NCBI GenBank assembly: GCA_026826555.1
Contig: JAKSZT010054396.1
Span: 16,032,166-16,096,165 of the forward strand
DNA length: 64,000 nucleotides
DNA from: Tolypeutes matacus
Lineage: Eukaryota > Chordata > Mammalia > Cingulata > Chlamyphoridae
Direction of reading: 5' to 3'
A model generated the notes under the pieces. The model searched no databases and was not told where the DNA came from. It saw nothing but the letters and a program-made list of their open reading frames with translations. Shown in pieces: positions 11,551 to 22,345 of this stretch (within the stretch, counting starts at the first letter, position 1; each line of letters opens with the position of its first letter). A program made the translations under genes and the position numbers.

Positions 11551-12175
11551 ATGAATTAAGTCCAATGTTAAATCATGAAGAAAATACATGAAAAATGTAT
11601 ACAGAAAGGCATGAGATGGGACTTAAAATGGTACAATAAAAAAAATAAAATCACCTAAATATGAAAAGAGACACTAACAGAAGAATTGAAGAATGAAAAG
11701 TATACAAACTCCAAATAGCAAAACGGCAGGAGAAAGTTGTGCATTACCACTAATTACTTTAAATGTAAATGGATTAAACTCTCCAGTCAAAATGCAGAGA
11801 TTGGCAGAATGGATAAAAATACATGACCTAACTATATGCTGTCTACAAGAAATTCATCTTAAATTCAGACATAAGAAGGTTCAAAGTGAAAGGATGGGGG
11901 AAAAAAATGTACAATGCAAATAGTAACCAAAGGAGAGCAGAGATACCTATGCTAAGATCAGATAAAACAGACTGTTACAAGGAGCAGAGAGTGTCACTAT
12001 ATACTGATAGAGGGGTCAATTCAATAACAGTTGTATATATATATGTACCTAATGACACTGCCCCAAAATATGTTGGGTTGGTGCAAAAGGAATTGCGGTT
12101 TTGGACCGTGAATTTCAAATCATTATAACTAGGCTCAAACACACCTTTATTAATCAAAATAGGAACATTACAATC

Positions 12176-13355
12176 ACATTTTTGGTAACGAGAAAAGTTA
12201 TTCCTGTAGCATAAAAATCTGTGCTTCGGGATTCAACGAACTCTTGGAAAGCATTTTCTGCATCCTGCTGGTTGTGGAAATGTTTTCCCTGCAAAAAGTT
12301 GTCGAGATGCTTGAAGAAGTGGTAGTCGGTTGGCGAGAGGTCAGGTAAATATGGCAAATGAGGCAAAACTTCGTAGCCCAATTTGTTCAACGTTTGAATT
12401 ATTGTTTGTGTGATGTGCGGCTGGGCATTGTCATGGAGAAGAATTGGGCCCTTTCTGTTGACCAATGCCAGTTGCAAGCATTGTAATTTTCGGTGCATCT
12501 CATCGGTTTGCTGAGCATACTTCTCAGATGTAATGGCTTCACCAGAATTCAGAAAGCTGTAGTGGATCAGACTGGCAGCAGACCACCAAACAGTGACCAT
12601 GACATTTTTTTGGTGCGAGTTGGGCTTTGGGAAGTGCTTTGGAGCTTCATCTCAGTCCAACCACTGAGCTGGTTGTTGTATAAAATCTACTTTTTTTTTT
12701 TTTTTTTAAGATTTTATTTATTTATTCATTTATCCCCCCCTTGCTGCCTGTGCTCGCCGGGTCAGCCAACCACGCCGTGCGGGCGGGCCTGCTTCCACCA
12801 GGAGGCCCCTGGAACCGAACCCGGGGCCTCCCATATGGTAAACGGGAGCCCCACTGATCGAGCCACAGCCGCTTCCCTAAAATCCACTTTTTGTTGCATA
12901 TCACAATCTGATTGAGACATGGTTCATTTGTTATTGCGTCAAATAAGAGAAGACAACACTTCAAAATGATGATTTTTTTGATTTTCAATCAGCTCATGAG
13001 GCACCAACTTATCGAGCCTTTTCACCTTTCCAATTTGCTTGAAATACTAAATGAATGTAGAATGGTCGACGTTGAGGTCTTCGGCAACTTCTTGTGTATT
13101 GTAAGAGTATCAGCTTTGATGATTGCTCCCAATTGGTTGTTGTCAACTTCTGATGGTCAGCTGCTACGCTTCTCATCTTCAAGGCTCTCATCTCCTTTGC
13201 AAAACTTTTTGAACCACCGCTGCACTGTACATTTGTTAGCAGTTCCTGAGCCAAATGCGTTGTTGAAGGTGCGAGTTGTCTCTGCTGCTTTAGGACTTAT
13301 TTTGAACTCAAATAAGAAAATTGCTCGAATTTGCTTTTTGTCTAACATCATTTCC
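12176..13355 (-). pseudogene. Broken mariner transposase gene
   Basis: Cut-and-paste transposase of the mariner/Tc1 superfamily, related to the transposase half of primate SETMAR. Visible segments are the helix-turn-helix region (KAAETTRTFNNAFGSGTAN, RWFKKFCKGDESLED), the first catalytic block altered to ICNKKWIL (the family has Asp where Asn now stands), the second block LLHDNAQPH with Asp kept, and the third block LSPTDYHFFKHL with Asp kept. Frame shifts and a SINE at 12691-12877 interrupt the gene. Function is lost. Confidence 0.88.
12691..12877 (-). mobile_element. DAS-III type SINE inside mariner
   Basis: Reverse-oriented full-length copy between the duplications AAAATCTACTTTTT and AAAATCCACTTTTT. 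It interrupts the transposase just after the first catalytic block, so it postdates the mariner. Confidence 0.95.
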
Positions 13356-13449
13356 ATATTATAAAATAAATATAAAATAAACAGCAAGTAATAAGTCATT
13401 AGCAAAAAAATATAAAGTGAGAAATGCACATTAAAATGATGTATAACAT

Positions 13450-13550
13450 GGGGGTCGGATGTGGCTCAACTGGTTGGGCGTCCGTCTCCCATATGGAGGG
13501 ACCCAGGTTCGATCCCCAGGACCTCCCGGTAAAAAAAAAAAAAAAAAAAA
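13450..13550 (+). mobile_element. Short DAS-type SINE monomer inside mariner
   Basis: A single tRNA-like unit of about 85 bp plus A tail. Near-identical flanks AATGATGTATAACAT and AATAATGTATAACAT mark the insertion site. Confidence 0.9.
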
Positions 13551-14200
13551 AATAATGTATAACATAACCACATTTATTTAAGAATGTATTCCAATATCAA
13601 ACGGCAAATTTCAACAATGCAAAACTGCAATTACTTTTGAACCAACTTAATTTAAAGCAAATACTAATGTATTTGAAAGGAGAAATAGGTGGTTCAATAC
13701 ACCACTTTTAATAATGTATAGAATATCTAGAAAAAAGATCACAAAGGAAATAGAAGATTTGAACAATACTATAAACTAACTAGACCTAATAGATATATAT
13801 TGAACATTTCACCCAATAGCAGAAGAATATCCATTTATCCGTAGTATATGGGGATCATTCTCCAGGATAGACCATATGTTAGGTCACAAAACATGACTCT
13901 ATAAGTTAAAAAATATTGAAATCATACATTATATCTTCTCTGATCATAATGAAATGGAGCTAGAAATCAATAACAGGAAGAAATGGAAAATTCACAAATA
14001 TCGGATATTAATCAATGCTCTCTTAAACAATCAGTGGTTAAAGAAAAAATGACAAGGGAGATTATGAAATATTTTGAGGCAAATGAAAATGAAAACAGCA
14101 TACCAACATTTTTGGGGTACAGCAAAGGCAGTGCTGAGAGGGAAGTTTATAGCATTAAATGCTTACATTAGAAAAGAAGAACGCTTTCAAATTAGACACC

Positions 14201-14660
14201 TGTTTTAGTTTGCTTTCTTGCCAAAAGCAAATATCATAAAATAGGTTGGCTTTTAACAATGAGACTTTATTAGTTTATAAGCTTATAGTTTTGAGATTCT
14301 GAAACTGTCCAGATCAAGGAGATGCTTTCTTCTTGAAGACTTGGCCGCTGGCAATCCTGGACTCCTGACACATGGCAGCATTTGCTGGTCTCTTCTTTCT
14401 CTTCCAGGTTTCATTGCTCTTCTTTTCCAAAGAAGAAGCTTTCAGCCTCTTGCTTCTGTGGCTTTCTTTCCCTGTCTGAATTTCATTGTTTCATAAAGGA
14501 CTCCAGAGAGAGGATTAAGACTCACCCTGAATGATGTGGGTCACTTCATAACTTAAGATTCTACTCACCAAAAGATTCTGCTTACAATGGGTATACACCC
14601 AAGGAATGGATTAACTTTACAGTACTCTTCTAGGGGCACATACAGCTTCAAACTGTGATA
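14201..14660 (-). mobile_element. MaLR solo LTR (reverse), inserted in L1
   Basis: Begins TGTTTTAGTTTGC on the + strand, which is the reversed LTR end. A 5-bp duplication ACACC lies at 14196-14200 and 14661-14665, as expected for this retroelement class. Related copies are at 16013-16467 and 54235-54688. It carries no internal genes. Confidence 0.82.
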
Positions 14661-14707
14661 ACACCTAACCTCACTACTAGAGGAAGTAGTGAAAGAAAAG
14701 CAAACTA

Positions 14708-15040
14708 GGGAAATGGATGTGGATCAAGCAGCTGGGCTCCCATCTACCACATGGGAGGTGCCAAGTTTGGTTCCCAGTGCCTCCTAAAGAAGGCGAGCAA
14801 GACAGCAAGCTGACGCAACAAGATGACACAGTGAGCTGGTGCCACCAGGAGACACAGTGAGAAAACACAGTGAGAGACACAACTAACAGAGCAGAGGTGG
14901 CACAAGCAATTAGGCACCTCCCTCCCACATGGGAGGCCCTGGGTTTGGTTCCCGGTGTCCTAAAAAAAGAAGATGAGCAGAGAGCGAGGGCAAATAATGA
15001 GGAGGGGAGAAATAATTAATTAATTAATTAATTGGAAAAA
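14708..15040 (+). mobile_element. DAS SINE dimer, type B-like
   Basis: Two tRNA-like monomers (14709-14790 and about 14893-14965) joined by a linker rich in GACACAGTGAG units. The A-rich end is preceded by (AATT)n. The exact duplication AAAAGCAAACTA lies at 14696-14707 and 15041-15052. Confidence 0.88.
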
Positions 15041-15906
15041 AAAAGCAAACTAAATCCAAAGTGAGCAGAAGGAAGTAAAAGATTTTAGCAGAAATAAATG
15101 AAATAGAGAATTAAAAAACAGTTGAGAGAATTTACAAAACCAAAAATTGGTTCTTTGTAAAGATCAATGAAAGACTGAAAGCTAGACTGATAGAGATAAA
15201 ATAAAAAAGACACAAATAACTAAAATCAGAATTGAAGTGGTAGATATAATTACAGACCCCATAGAAATAAAAGAGATTATGAGGATAGTAGGAAGAAAGT
15301 AGATAACTTAGGTGAAATGGGCAAATTCCTAAAAACACACAAATTACACTGATTCAAAAAGAAATATATAATCTCAGCAGACCAATAATTAGTAAAGAGG
15401 TTGAATAAACACAGTAAAGGGCATATATGAAAAACCCACAGTTCATACAATGGGGAAAGACTGAAAGTTTTTCCACTAAGATCAGGAACAAGACCAGGAT
15501 GCCCATAATCACTACTATTCAACATTGTTCTGGGAATTCAAGCCAAAGCAATAGGAAAAAAGGGGGAAGGGAGGGAGAGAGGGAGACAGAAAACATCCAA
15601 ATTGCAAAGGAAAAAGTAAAACTCCTTATTTGTAGATGATAGGATCCTTTATTTAGGACCTACAACCACAAAAATGCTACAAGAACTATTAAACGAATTC
15701 AGAACATGATGGGGTACAAGATAAAAACAAAAGTCAGTTGGGTTTCTATACTCTAGTAATGAACAATCTGAAAAGGAAATCAAGAAAAAAATTCCATTTA
15801 TAGTAGCAACTAAAATAATTTAATATTTAGGAATAAATTTAACCAAGGATGTAAAGGAATTAAAGTTGGAAAACTACAAAACATTGCTAAAAGAATTCAA
15901 ACAATG

Positions 15907-15975
15907 CACTTTTAGAATTCAAATAGAAGTCTGCTCTGCTGCTTCTGAGTGGGATAAAGTAACTGTAGTCATATC
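15907..15975. repeat. 69-bp dispersed duplicate, copy 1
   Basis: Ungapped match to 18733-18801 with six differences by eye (about 91% identity). It starts CACTTTTAGAATTCAAATAG and ends CATATC. The sequence on either side is unrelated. It directly follows the end of the L1. No known repeat family is recognised. Confidence 0.75.
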
Positions 15976-16012
15976 TTGATTTAATACGGTAGTGATAAAG
16001 TGAGAGAAGCAC

Positions 16013-16467
16013 CTTTTTTAGTTTCCTAGGCTGCTTAAAGAGATACTGTGCAATGGATTGGCTTAAACAATGGGAATTTTTTAGCTTACAGTTTGAGGCC
16101 AGGAAAATGTCCAAATCAAGGCATCATCAAGGCAGTGCTTTCTTATCAAAGACTGGCTACTGGCAATCCTTGACTTGTCTGTTACATGGCAAGGCACATG
16201 ATAGTGTCTCCTGGTCTCTCCCTTTTCTTCTGGATTTCATTTGTTGATTTCAGCTTCTTGCTTTCGTGGTAGTCTCTATCTCTGTATTCATCCTGTGTTT
16301 AAAGGACTCTAGTAATAGTATTGTGACCCATCCTGAATGAGATGGGTCACCCCTTAACTGAAGTGGCCTCATCAAAAGGCCCTACTTACAATGGCTTTAA
16401 ACCCACATGAATGGATTAACTTTAAGAACATGTTTTTCTGAGATACACAGTTTCAGACCACCCCAGT
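16013..16467 (-). mobile_element. MaLR solo LTR (reverse)
   Basis: Same LTR family and orientation as 14201-14660. It starts TTTAGTTTCCTAGGCTGCTT and ends near CACAGTTTCAGACC. The two are separated by about 1.35 kb of L1 and SINE sequence. No internal region is attached. Confidence 0.78.
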
Positions 16468-16940
16468 ACCATTGGGGATATTAAAGATGGAAATAATATT
16501 GTAGCCTTTAGTCTTACCCTTAGAGAAAATCAGGTAATTCTGGGAGGGAGCTTTTTAATGAAGGTAATTGTTTTAACCACTGACATTTGTTAAAATATAT
16601 AAAAGATTTCAGTGTTCAAGCTTTGCTGGTTTTATTGCTTTCATTTTAAATTAAAAGTACCTCTGTCAAGCTCCTTGGCTAAGATTCTCTCAGAATATAG
16701 TGCTCTTTTGTTTTACAAGTGAGATGTACATGTTGGGATTTCTTTATTCTTCCCTTCCCAGGTTAATTTTAGCTCATATTTAAAGCTGAATCTATAATTT
16801 TTGAAAATAAAGAGGAATTTCCTAGCCCTGTAATAGCTATTATACTAAAATTTTAAAGATCTGTAGATTAGTATAAACGGGTTTATCTGAAGAAATGGTT
16901 TTATTGTGGGTAAGTTTAATATATTTATAGGTTGATAATT
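16468..16940. other. Intron, nothing recognised
   Basis: AT-rich sequence without repeat signatures or coding potential that I can support. Confidence 0.4.
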
Positions 16941-16953
16941 TTTACATAACTTT

Positions 16954-17839
16954 TTTTTAAAACAATTTATTGAAGTATTCATACATGAACATACATAAAC
17001 TATAAGTGTTCAGTAAATATCATGAACTTAAAAAACAAACATGCATAACATCATACAGGGCTCCCACACATCACCCCCTCCCAAATACCCTGCATTGTTG
17101 TGAAACATTTGTTAACAAATCATGAAAGAGCATCATCAGTGTATTACTACTAACTATAGTCCGTATCTTCCTCCCCTATAAATTTTTTTTAAGGATTTAT
17201 TTATTTACTTACTTTTATCCATTTTTACCACCCCTACCCCCATTTTTGCTGTTTCTGTGTCCATTCACTGAGCAACTCTCTGTGTCCATTTCCTGCCCTC
17301 TCCTCTCCTCCTCCTCCTCCTGTTTTCACTGGGATTTGATCCTCGGAATCTCCAATGTGGGAGAGAGGTGTTCCACTGCCTGTGCCACCTTCCTGGTTTT
17401 TTGGTGCTTCTTGTCTTGGCTCTACCTTGTGTCACTCTTCTGTTACGTCATCATCTTGCTGCATGGCTTGCGGGGCTCCGCCACGCACGGGGCCTGGTGG
17501 CCCACATGCCTTCTATATTTTTCTTTTTTTTTTTCGTTTTTACCACGTGGTCCTGGGGATTGAACCCAGGTCCCTCCATATGGGAGATAGATGCCCAACC
17601 ACCTGAGCCACATCCGTCCCTCTGCTATATCTCTTAAGGTTGGCCAAAGATACCCAGAGTTATAGTCTTTTCCCATACAGGATGGTCATATAATAAGTCA
17701 GGCTTAGTTTATCACCAGCATTCTAAAAACCAGAGCTAGGGAGAAAAACTAGGTCTGGGGACACATGCATGATTTCTAATATAGCGAATATTTAGCCTAC
17801 CCTGATTATCACAAAATCAGGTCAGCGAGAATATTCACA
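16954..17839 (-). mobile_element. Composite retroposon copy 2 (reverse): head + DAS dimer + L1 3' tail
   Basis: Left to right on the + strand: L1 3'-UTR tail (16954-17188), SINE dimer (17189-17622), head (17623-17839). The exact duplication TTTACATAACTTT at 16941-16953 and 17840-17852 brackets the whole unit. The dimer/tail junction (CCTTAAAAAAA... GGGAGGAAGAT on the element strand) and the head start (GAATATTC) match copy 1 at 5844-6766. Confidence 0.9.
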
Positions 17840-18014
17840 TTTACATAACTTTAAACAATTAAATGTGAAAGTAAAATATTTATTTTCATGGACATATTAA
17901 AAATATGCTTTTTCAACCCATATCTTAAAACTGAAAACTGAAGTGCAGATGTTTTCATTCACATTTAATGAGGTGAGGTGTGATGTGATATGAGACGTGA
18001 CAGGATGTGGGCAA

Positions 18015-18128
18015 GAGCTTTGGAATTAGGCAAATCTTATACAGATTACTTCTCTAGACTTTATTCTGCCCATTGGTAAAGTGAGAATAATAATTTCTAT
18101 CTTATAGGATAGTTGTTAAAAAAGATAA
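18015..18128 (+). repeat. MIR SINE relic
   Basis: Contains the mammalian-wide MIR core text: TTCTCTAGACTTTATTCTGCC, then AAAGTGAGAATAATAAT and TAGGATAGTTGTTAAA. Old and diverged. The next SINE inserted at its end. Confidence 0.65.
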
Positions 18129-18133
18129 CCCAG

Positions 18134-18336
18134 GGAGCGGATGTGGCTCCGGCAGTTGAGCTCCTGCTTCCCACATGGGAGGTCCCATGTTCAGTTCCCG
18201 GGGCCTCCCAAAACCAAACAACAAGCAAACAAATGAAAAAATCAACTTGGGAGCTGATGTGGCTCAGTGGTTGAGCACCAGCTTCCCACATACAAGGTCC
18301 CAGGTTCAATCCCCAGCTCTGGTACTAAAAAAAAAA
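18134..18336 (+). mobile_element. Pair of short DAS-type SINE monomers
   Basis: Two tRNA-like monomers in tandem (18134-18210 and 18249-18325), each with TGTGGCTC and GTTCA-TCCC blocks, followed by an A-run. The duplication GATAACCCAGG / GACAACCCAGG flanks the pair, so it inserted as one unit. Confidence 0.85.
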
Positions 18337-18338
18337 AA

Positions 18339-18732
18339 AGACAACCCAGGTGAAGTTCTTGTATGCAATACACACATGCTATTTATGTAAAACTGTAGAG
18401 CAGTGAATTAAAACCTAAAGTTGTGAAAGTTATAATGTAGTTATGATTATGGTGCTTTCAAACCTTTATTTAAATTAGTTGTGAATCTAGTTCTCTACAA
18501 TTGTAATTGTCACAGAAATGGTTAGATAATCTTTTATGATTCTAGGATTACAGATTTTTTCTTGGTATGAGGGAACCCATTATAATATGAGAATAATGCA
18601 GTTCTAACCACTGTCAGGATTGTGGATTGTTTGTTTAGGCTTGCCTCCCCTCCTCTATCTTCTCCAATTAATGGAATTCACAGCTGTATTTACTGATGAT
18701 AATGAAAGATGAAGCTTAAAGTTGATCATACA
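18339..18732. other. Intron, nothing recognised
   Basis: Unique AT-rich sequence without supportable features. Confidence 0.4.
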
Positions 18733-18801
18733 CACTTTTAGAATTCAAATAGAAAACTGCTGTGCTGCTTCTGAGTGGGATATGGTAACTGTAGCCATAT
18801 C
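18733..18801. repeat. 69-bp dispersed duplicate, copy 2
   Basis: Direct repeat of 15907-15975 with no gaps. Here it lies in otherwise unique sequence, so this is probably the original location, with copy 1 derived from it or both from an uncharacterised repeat. Confidence 0.75.
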
Positions 18802-18973
18802 CCCCTGAAAGTAAAATATCATTAAAGACCTCTTTAAATTCATGTTGTCCGTTCTCCTTAAAATGAATACTTTTTAATTTTATCATTACTTAGCTGTTGA
18901 GAATGATTACAGAAAAAACAGCATTCACTGTTCCAGATATAACAAAAGTTGAAAGCATCAAGAGTCCTGTATT

Positions 18974-19160
18974 GGGAAGCGGCTGTGGCTCAATCAGTAG
19001 GGCTCCCGTTTACCATATGGGAGGCCCCGGGTTCGGTTCCCGGGGCCTCCTGGTGAGGGCGGGCCCGCCCGCGCGGCGTGGTTAGCTGTACCAGCGAGCA
19101 AAAGCAGCAAGGGGGGGATAAATGAATAAATAAATAAAAAAATCTTAAAAAAAAAAAAAA
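18974..19160 (+). mobile_element. DAS-III type SINE
   Basis: Full-length copy with a very GC-rich body (GGGCGGGCCCGCCCGCGCGG). Exact duplication AAGAGTCCTGTATT at 18960-18973 and 19161-19174. Confidence 0.95.
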
Positions 19161-19428
19161 AAGAGTCCTGTATTAAATCACCAAAAGTTCTCATTGGTTC
19201 AACTGCTTTTATGTGTTCTAATAGTTACCCTACCTGACACACATTACAGAGCACTGGACTGTATAATAATGAATTTTACTTTACATAGTAATGCAGTAGC
19301 ATGCTTTTGACAAAGCTTGGATTCACATATACCTGAAAATGTACTCATGCACTCATATTTCCTAAAATAAAAAATTTTCTTGCCATAATCAGTGCATTTA
19401 TTGCACACTCAATCACTCAATGACGAAT

Positions 19429-19607
19429 TTTTTTTTTTTTTTTGGAGGCCACTCTTAATTGTTTTGTTTTATTTATTTATTTTTTTACTTTTCTCAATTA
19501 AATGTAATGGATACATATAAAAAATTTTTTTTGAATCAAACAATATATTACACAATATATTTGGTTCATAGTAACGCATTCATACAGTATTTGTCCTTTT
19601 GTGTCAG
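19429..19607 (-). mobile_element. 5'-truncated L1 3' end
   Basis: A ~180 bp piece of L1 3' UTR (T-run, CTCAATTAAATGTAATGGAT, TTGGTTCATAGTAACGCATT). Flanked by TGACGAAT at 19421-19428 and 19608-19615. The same text occurs at about 31780-31980 and 53090-53290. Confidence 0.85.
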
Positions 19608-19739
19608 TGACGAATCTTAAAGGAGAACCATTGAAGAAATTTGTTGGGGTTCGTTTATAATGAACAGATATGTTCTCTTTTATAATCTTGATAATAAGTG
19701 TAGTGTTTATAAAAGATAGTGGGTAAAGCAGGTCACAGG

Positions 19740-19945
19740 CTCTTGAGCCCAGACTACCTGAGTATCCTGACCACTGTTTCCTTGTTTTGTGATCATAGGC
19801 AGCTTACTTGTTTTCATCTGGGAAATGAGGAAAATAGTAAAAATATTACTGTCTCATAGGGTTGTACAAGAATTTAAAGAATTAACATTTTTAAAGCACT
19901 TAGAGAGTGCCTGGCACATAAGGGCCCAATAAATTTTGGATGTTG
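19740..19945 (+). repeat. MIR SINE
   Basis: Recognisable from TTTCATCTGGGAAATGAGGA, TCTCATAGGGTTGTACAAG, and the end GTGCCTGGCACATAAGG. Old and diverged. Confidence 0.8.
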
Positions 19946-22084
19946 TGGATGTCACTGTTCTACAGTGTGACAGATGCCTTATCAGAGTCAACCATTTTTT
20001 ATACAGGTCAACTATTTTGAGTTCTTCATTCTGTCCTAAAAGTATATGCAGAGAATAAATATAATCTGTTGGGTAAAAAGTAGCTTTGATTAAGAAAACT
20101 GCAAGGAATCCATTCCTTTTGCTTTTCCATGCAAGCTGTAAAATGGGATGATAAGCAGATAATGATGCTTTTAAGGAAAGCAGGGAATAAATATAAGTTT
20201 AAACATTCTAATCAGAAGAGTATATTTGCTTATGTGTTTAAGGTGTAATCAACAGTGAATAAATTTGAGACTGGACAAAAGTTAAAAATGTAGTATTGTA
20301 TTCAGTACCAGAGCAGATTTTCAACAGCAGCCCTTCAAGTTACCAATAAATACCCACAGTGGAATAGTGACAACTCATTCATATCAAAAGCAAGAGGACG
20401 ATAAAAATTGTAATGTATTTTATATTGCCATGATTAAAGTGAGCCCTGTCTTAAACTTTGGAGTAGCTAGCTGCCTTCAAAATCTTGGTTTGCATGTAAC
20501 CAGCAAATATATGGTATGTACCTGAAGATGAAAAAGGCTTAGCTGTGGGCACCTTTGGGAGAGAGCCAAATTACTTTGTGACCAGTTCATATATAAAACC
20601 AGGAAAGAGAAACCTGAATATAGGAATATTTGTGTTATTATGAGAATTATTATTTATGCTCCAAGAAAGGAGAAAAACCTACTATAGAATAAAGATTTCA
20701 GAAGATAAAAGATATTTACTATTTAGGGTAATTTAGTTGAGAAAAAGGAATAAAAGTATAATAAAATATTCCATAAGATCTCATTAAGGCATAGCAGGCA
20801 CTCTTGTGAGATCTGTTACTGTCTTGAGTGACTTATTTCAATAACTTAGTAGGAAATATAGGAAAAGAATTCAAGCTTTATGTCCAAAATCATAACAACC
20901 CAGCCCTCCCTTCTACTTCCCCATGCCACTTTTTTGCCTTGCTTGCTCAAGGAAAGTTTAATGATATGGTCGTTTCATAATACCGGTATTAGTGTTAGGT
21001 CTTGACTAGAAACTTTTAAATGAAATTTGCTGTGTCCATGGCTTTAACCTAGCTTAATATCAGAAGCAGCTACATTCATCATCAAGCAGTAATTTCATAT
21101 GATTTATTGTAGCTTTTTTCCTTTATAAACCCAAATATTTATCAGATAAATACTTGCATTATGTCCGTGTGGAATAAACTTTTTATTTTGAATGCTGCTC
21201 AGTTCCATAGAATAATACATTAAATTGTTCTTATTTGGATTTGAAATTGAGAAATAGGAATTTTCCCTTAAATAAACAAATGAATTAAATTTATCTGCTC
21301 AGGGGTGGGATACCATTAAGGAAGTTAGGTCTAGTTAACAATACTAATCATGATATTCTGAACTTCTCTGTAGAAAGCATTATAATTATTTAAGATTCTC
21401 ACTTATAATATTAAGGGTTGTTTTATTGCTGGTGTGAACAAAGTAGTTTTTAAAATTTTAAACAGGTTAGTTTTTTCATGTTTTGCTAGTTCCCATACTT
21501 GAGCTTTATGGACCTTAGACCAGAGGTTGCAAACAGGTGATTTGCACAGCGTTTAAAATTTTTTTAAATTAATTGCCAACATATAAAAACTGGGAGATTT
21601 TATTAAAAATACAGTGTTAGCAACTCCTGAAAAATCAGAGCTGGCAGCATTGGGCCTGTATTCTTATATGACAAAAACAGCTGGAGCTGATAACTGTTCC
21701 CTTTAGATGGGACACCCACTATTTACCACCATATATACCTTCCCCCAGCCCCTACTCATTTATATTTTATATCTGGTTTTTCTCAGCATTTGGGTTATAA
21801 CCTCTGAATTAATGAGTTTCTGTAGAATCCAGAAAAGCACTGTCCTATTTATATCATCATTGAAATTGCTTAAAGCCCTTTAGGAAAGCACTATTTTCTT
21901 TTAATTCAAGGGATGCTTTCATTTAATTCAAGGGAAAGGTATTACATTTTATGTCTGTAACATAAATGCAAGGGATAAGCATGCTAAATAAGAAGCTTAC
22001 AATAATTCAAAATCCAAACAAGTGAGTTCCCTTAATCACCTCAGGAGATGACTTATTCTAAAGGTGCTACTCAAGACGTTTTAT
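19946..22084. other. Unique intron; nothing recognised
   Basis: About 2.1 kb without young repeats or coding frames. It is one of the longer repeat-poor stretches of the window, which makes it a reasonable place to look for conserved non-coding elements. Confidence 0.45.
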
Positions 22085-22345
22085 TTTTTATTTTATTTTA
22101 TTTTTCAAGACATTTAAAAAAAATATATATATATTTTATTAAGGAGCTTTAGATGAGATAAATGTTACATAAAAAATATATAAACTATAGACCATGCTTT
22201 GTAGCAGTGCTTCAATATGTGTTCATCAATTGTAACAAATGCACCACACTAATGAAAGATGTTGTTAATGGGGGAAAGTGTGGGATAGGGAGGGGATGGG
22301 GTATATATAGTATTTAGATACCTCTAGAGCCCCCAGGAGCACTCC
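22085..22345 (+). repeat. L1-derived 3' UTR fragment
   Basis: Text CACACTAATGAAAGATGTTG then GGGGGAAAGTGTGGGA matches the 3' UTR style of old mammalian L1 elements. A relative in reverse orientation lies at 26055-26205. It includes an (AT)n stretch near 22120-22136. Confidence 0.6.

Larger units (their letters stand above)
12067..13651 (-). mobile_element. Mariner DNA transposon, Hsmar1-like, with nested SINEs
   Basis: Terminal inverted repeats GGTTGGTGCAAAAGGAATTG (left, from about 12075) and the complement of CAATTACTTTTGAACCAACTT (right, to about 13649). The minus strand encodes a broken mariner transposase: the DNA-binding half starts at about 13355 (MMLDKKQIRAIFLFEF) and the catalytic half lies at 12154-12600. 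Subtracting the two SINEs leaves about 1.26 kb, close to the usual full length of the family. It sits inside the L1 at 11085-15906. Confidence 0.92.
11085..15906 (+). mobile_element. L1 LINE body with several nested insertions
   Basis: Sense-oriented decayed L1. 11085-11330 matches the usual pre-ORF2 text (AACAAAAGCTGAGGGAGTTC). 11740-11870 reads like the ORF2 endonuclease start (LNVNGLNSPVKMQRLAEWI). 13690-14195 continues the endonuclease and following region (RIDHMLGHKT, FSDHNEMELEINNRK). 15053-15300 and 15425-15906 hold later ORF2 segments. A large part of the reverse-transcriptase core appears deleted between about 15330 and 15425. The element is split by a mariner, an LTR, two single SINEs and a SINE dimer; it is not functional. 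Confidence 0.85.
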
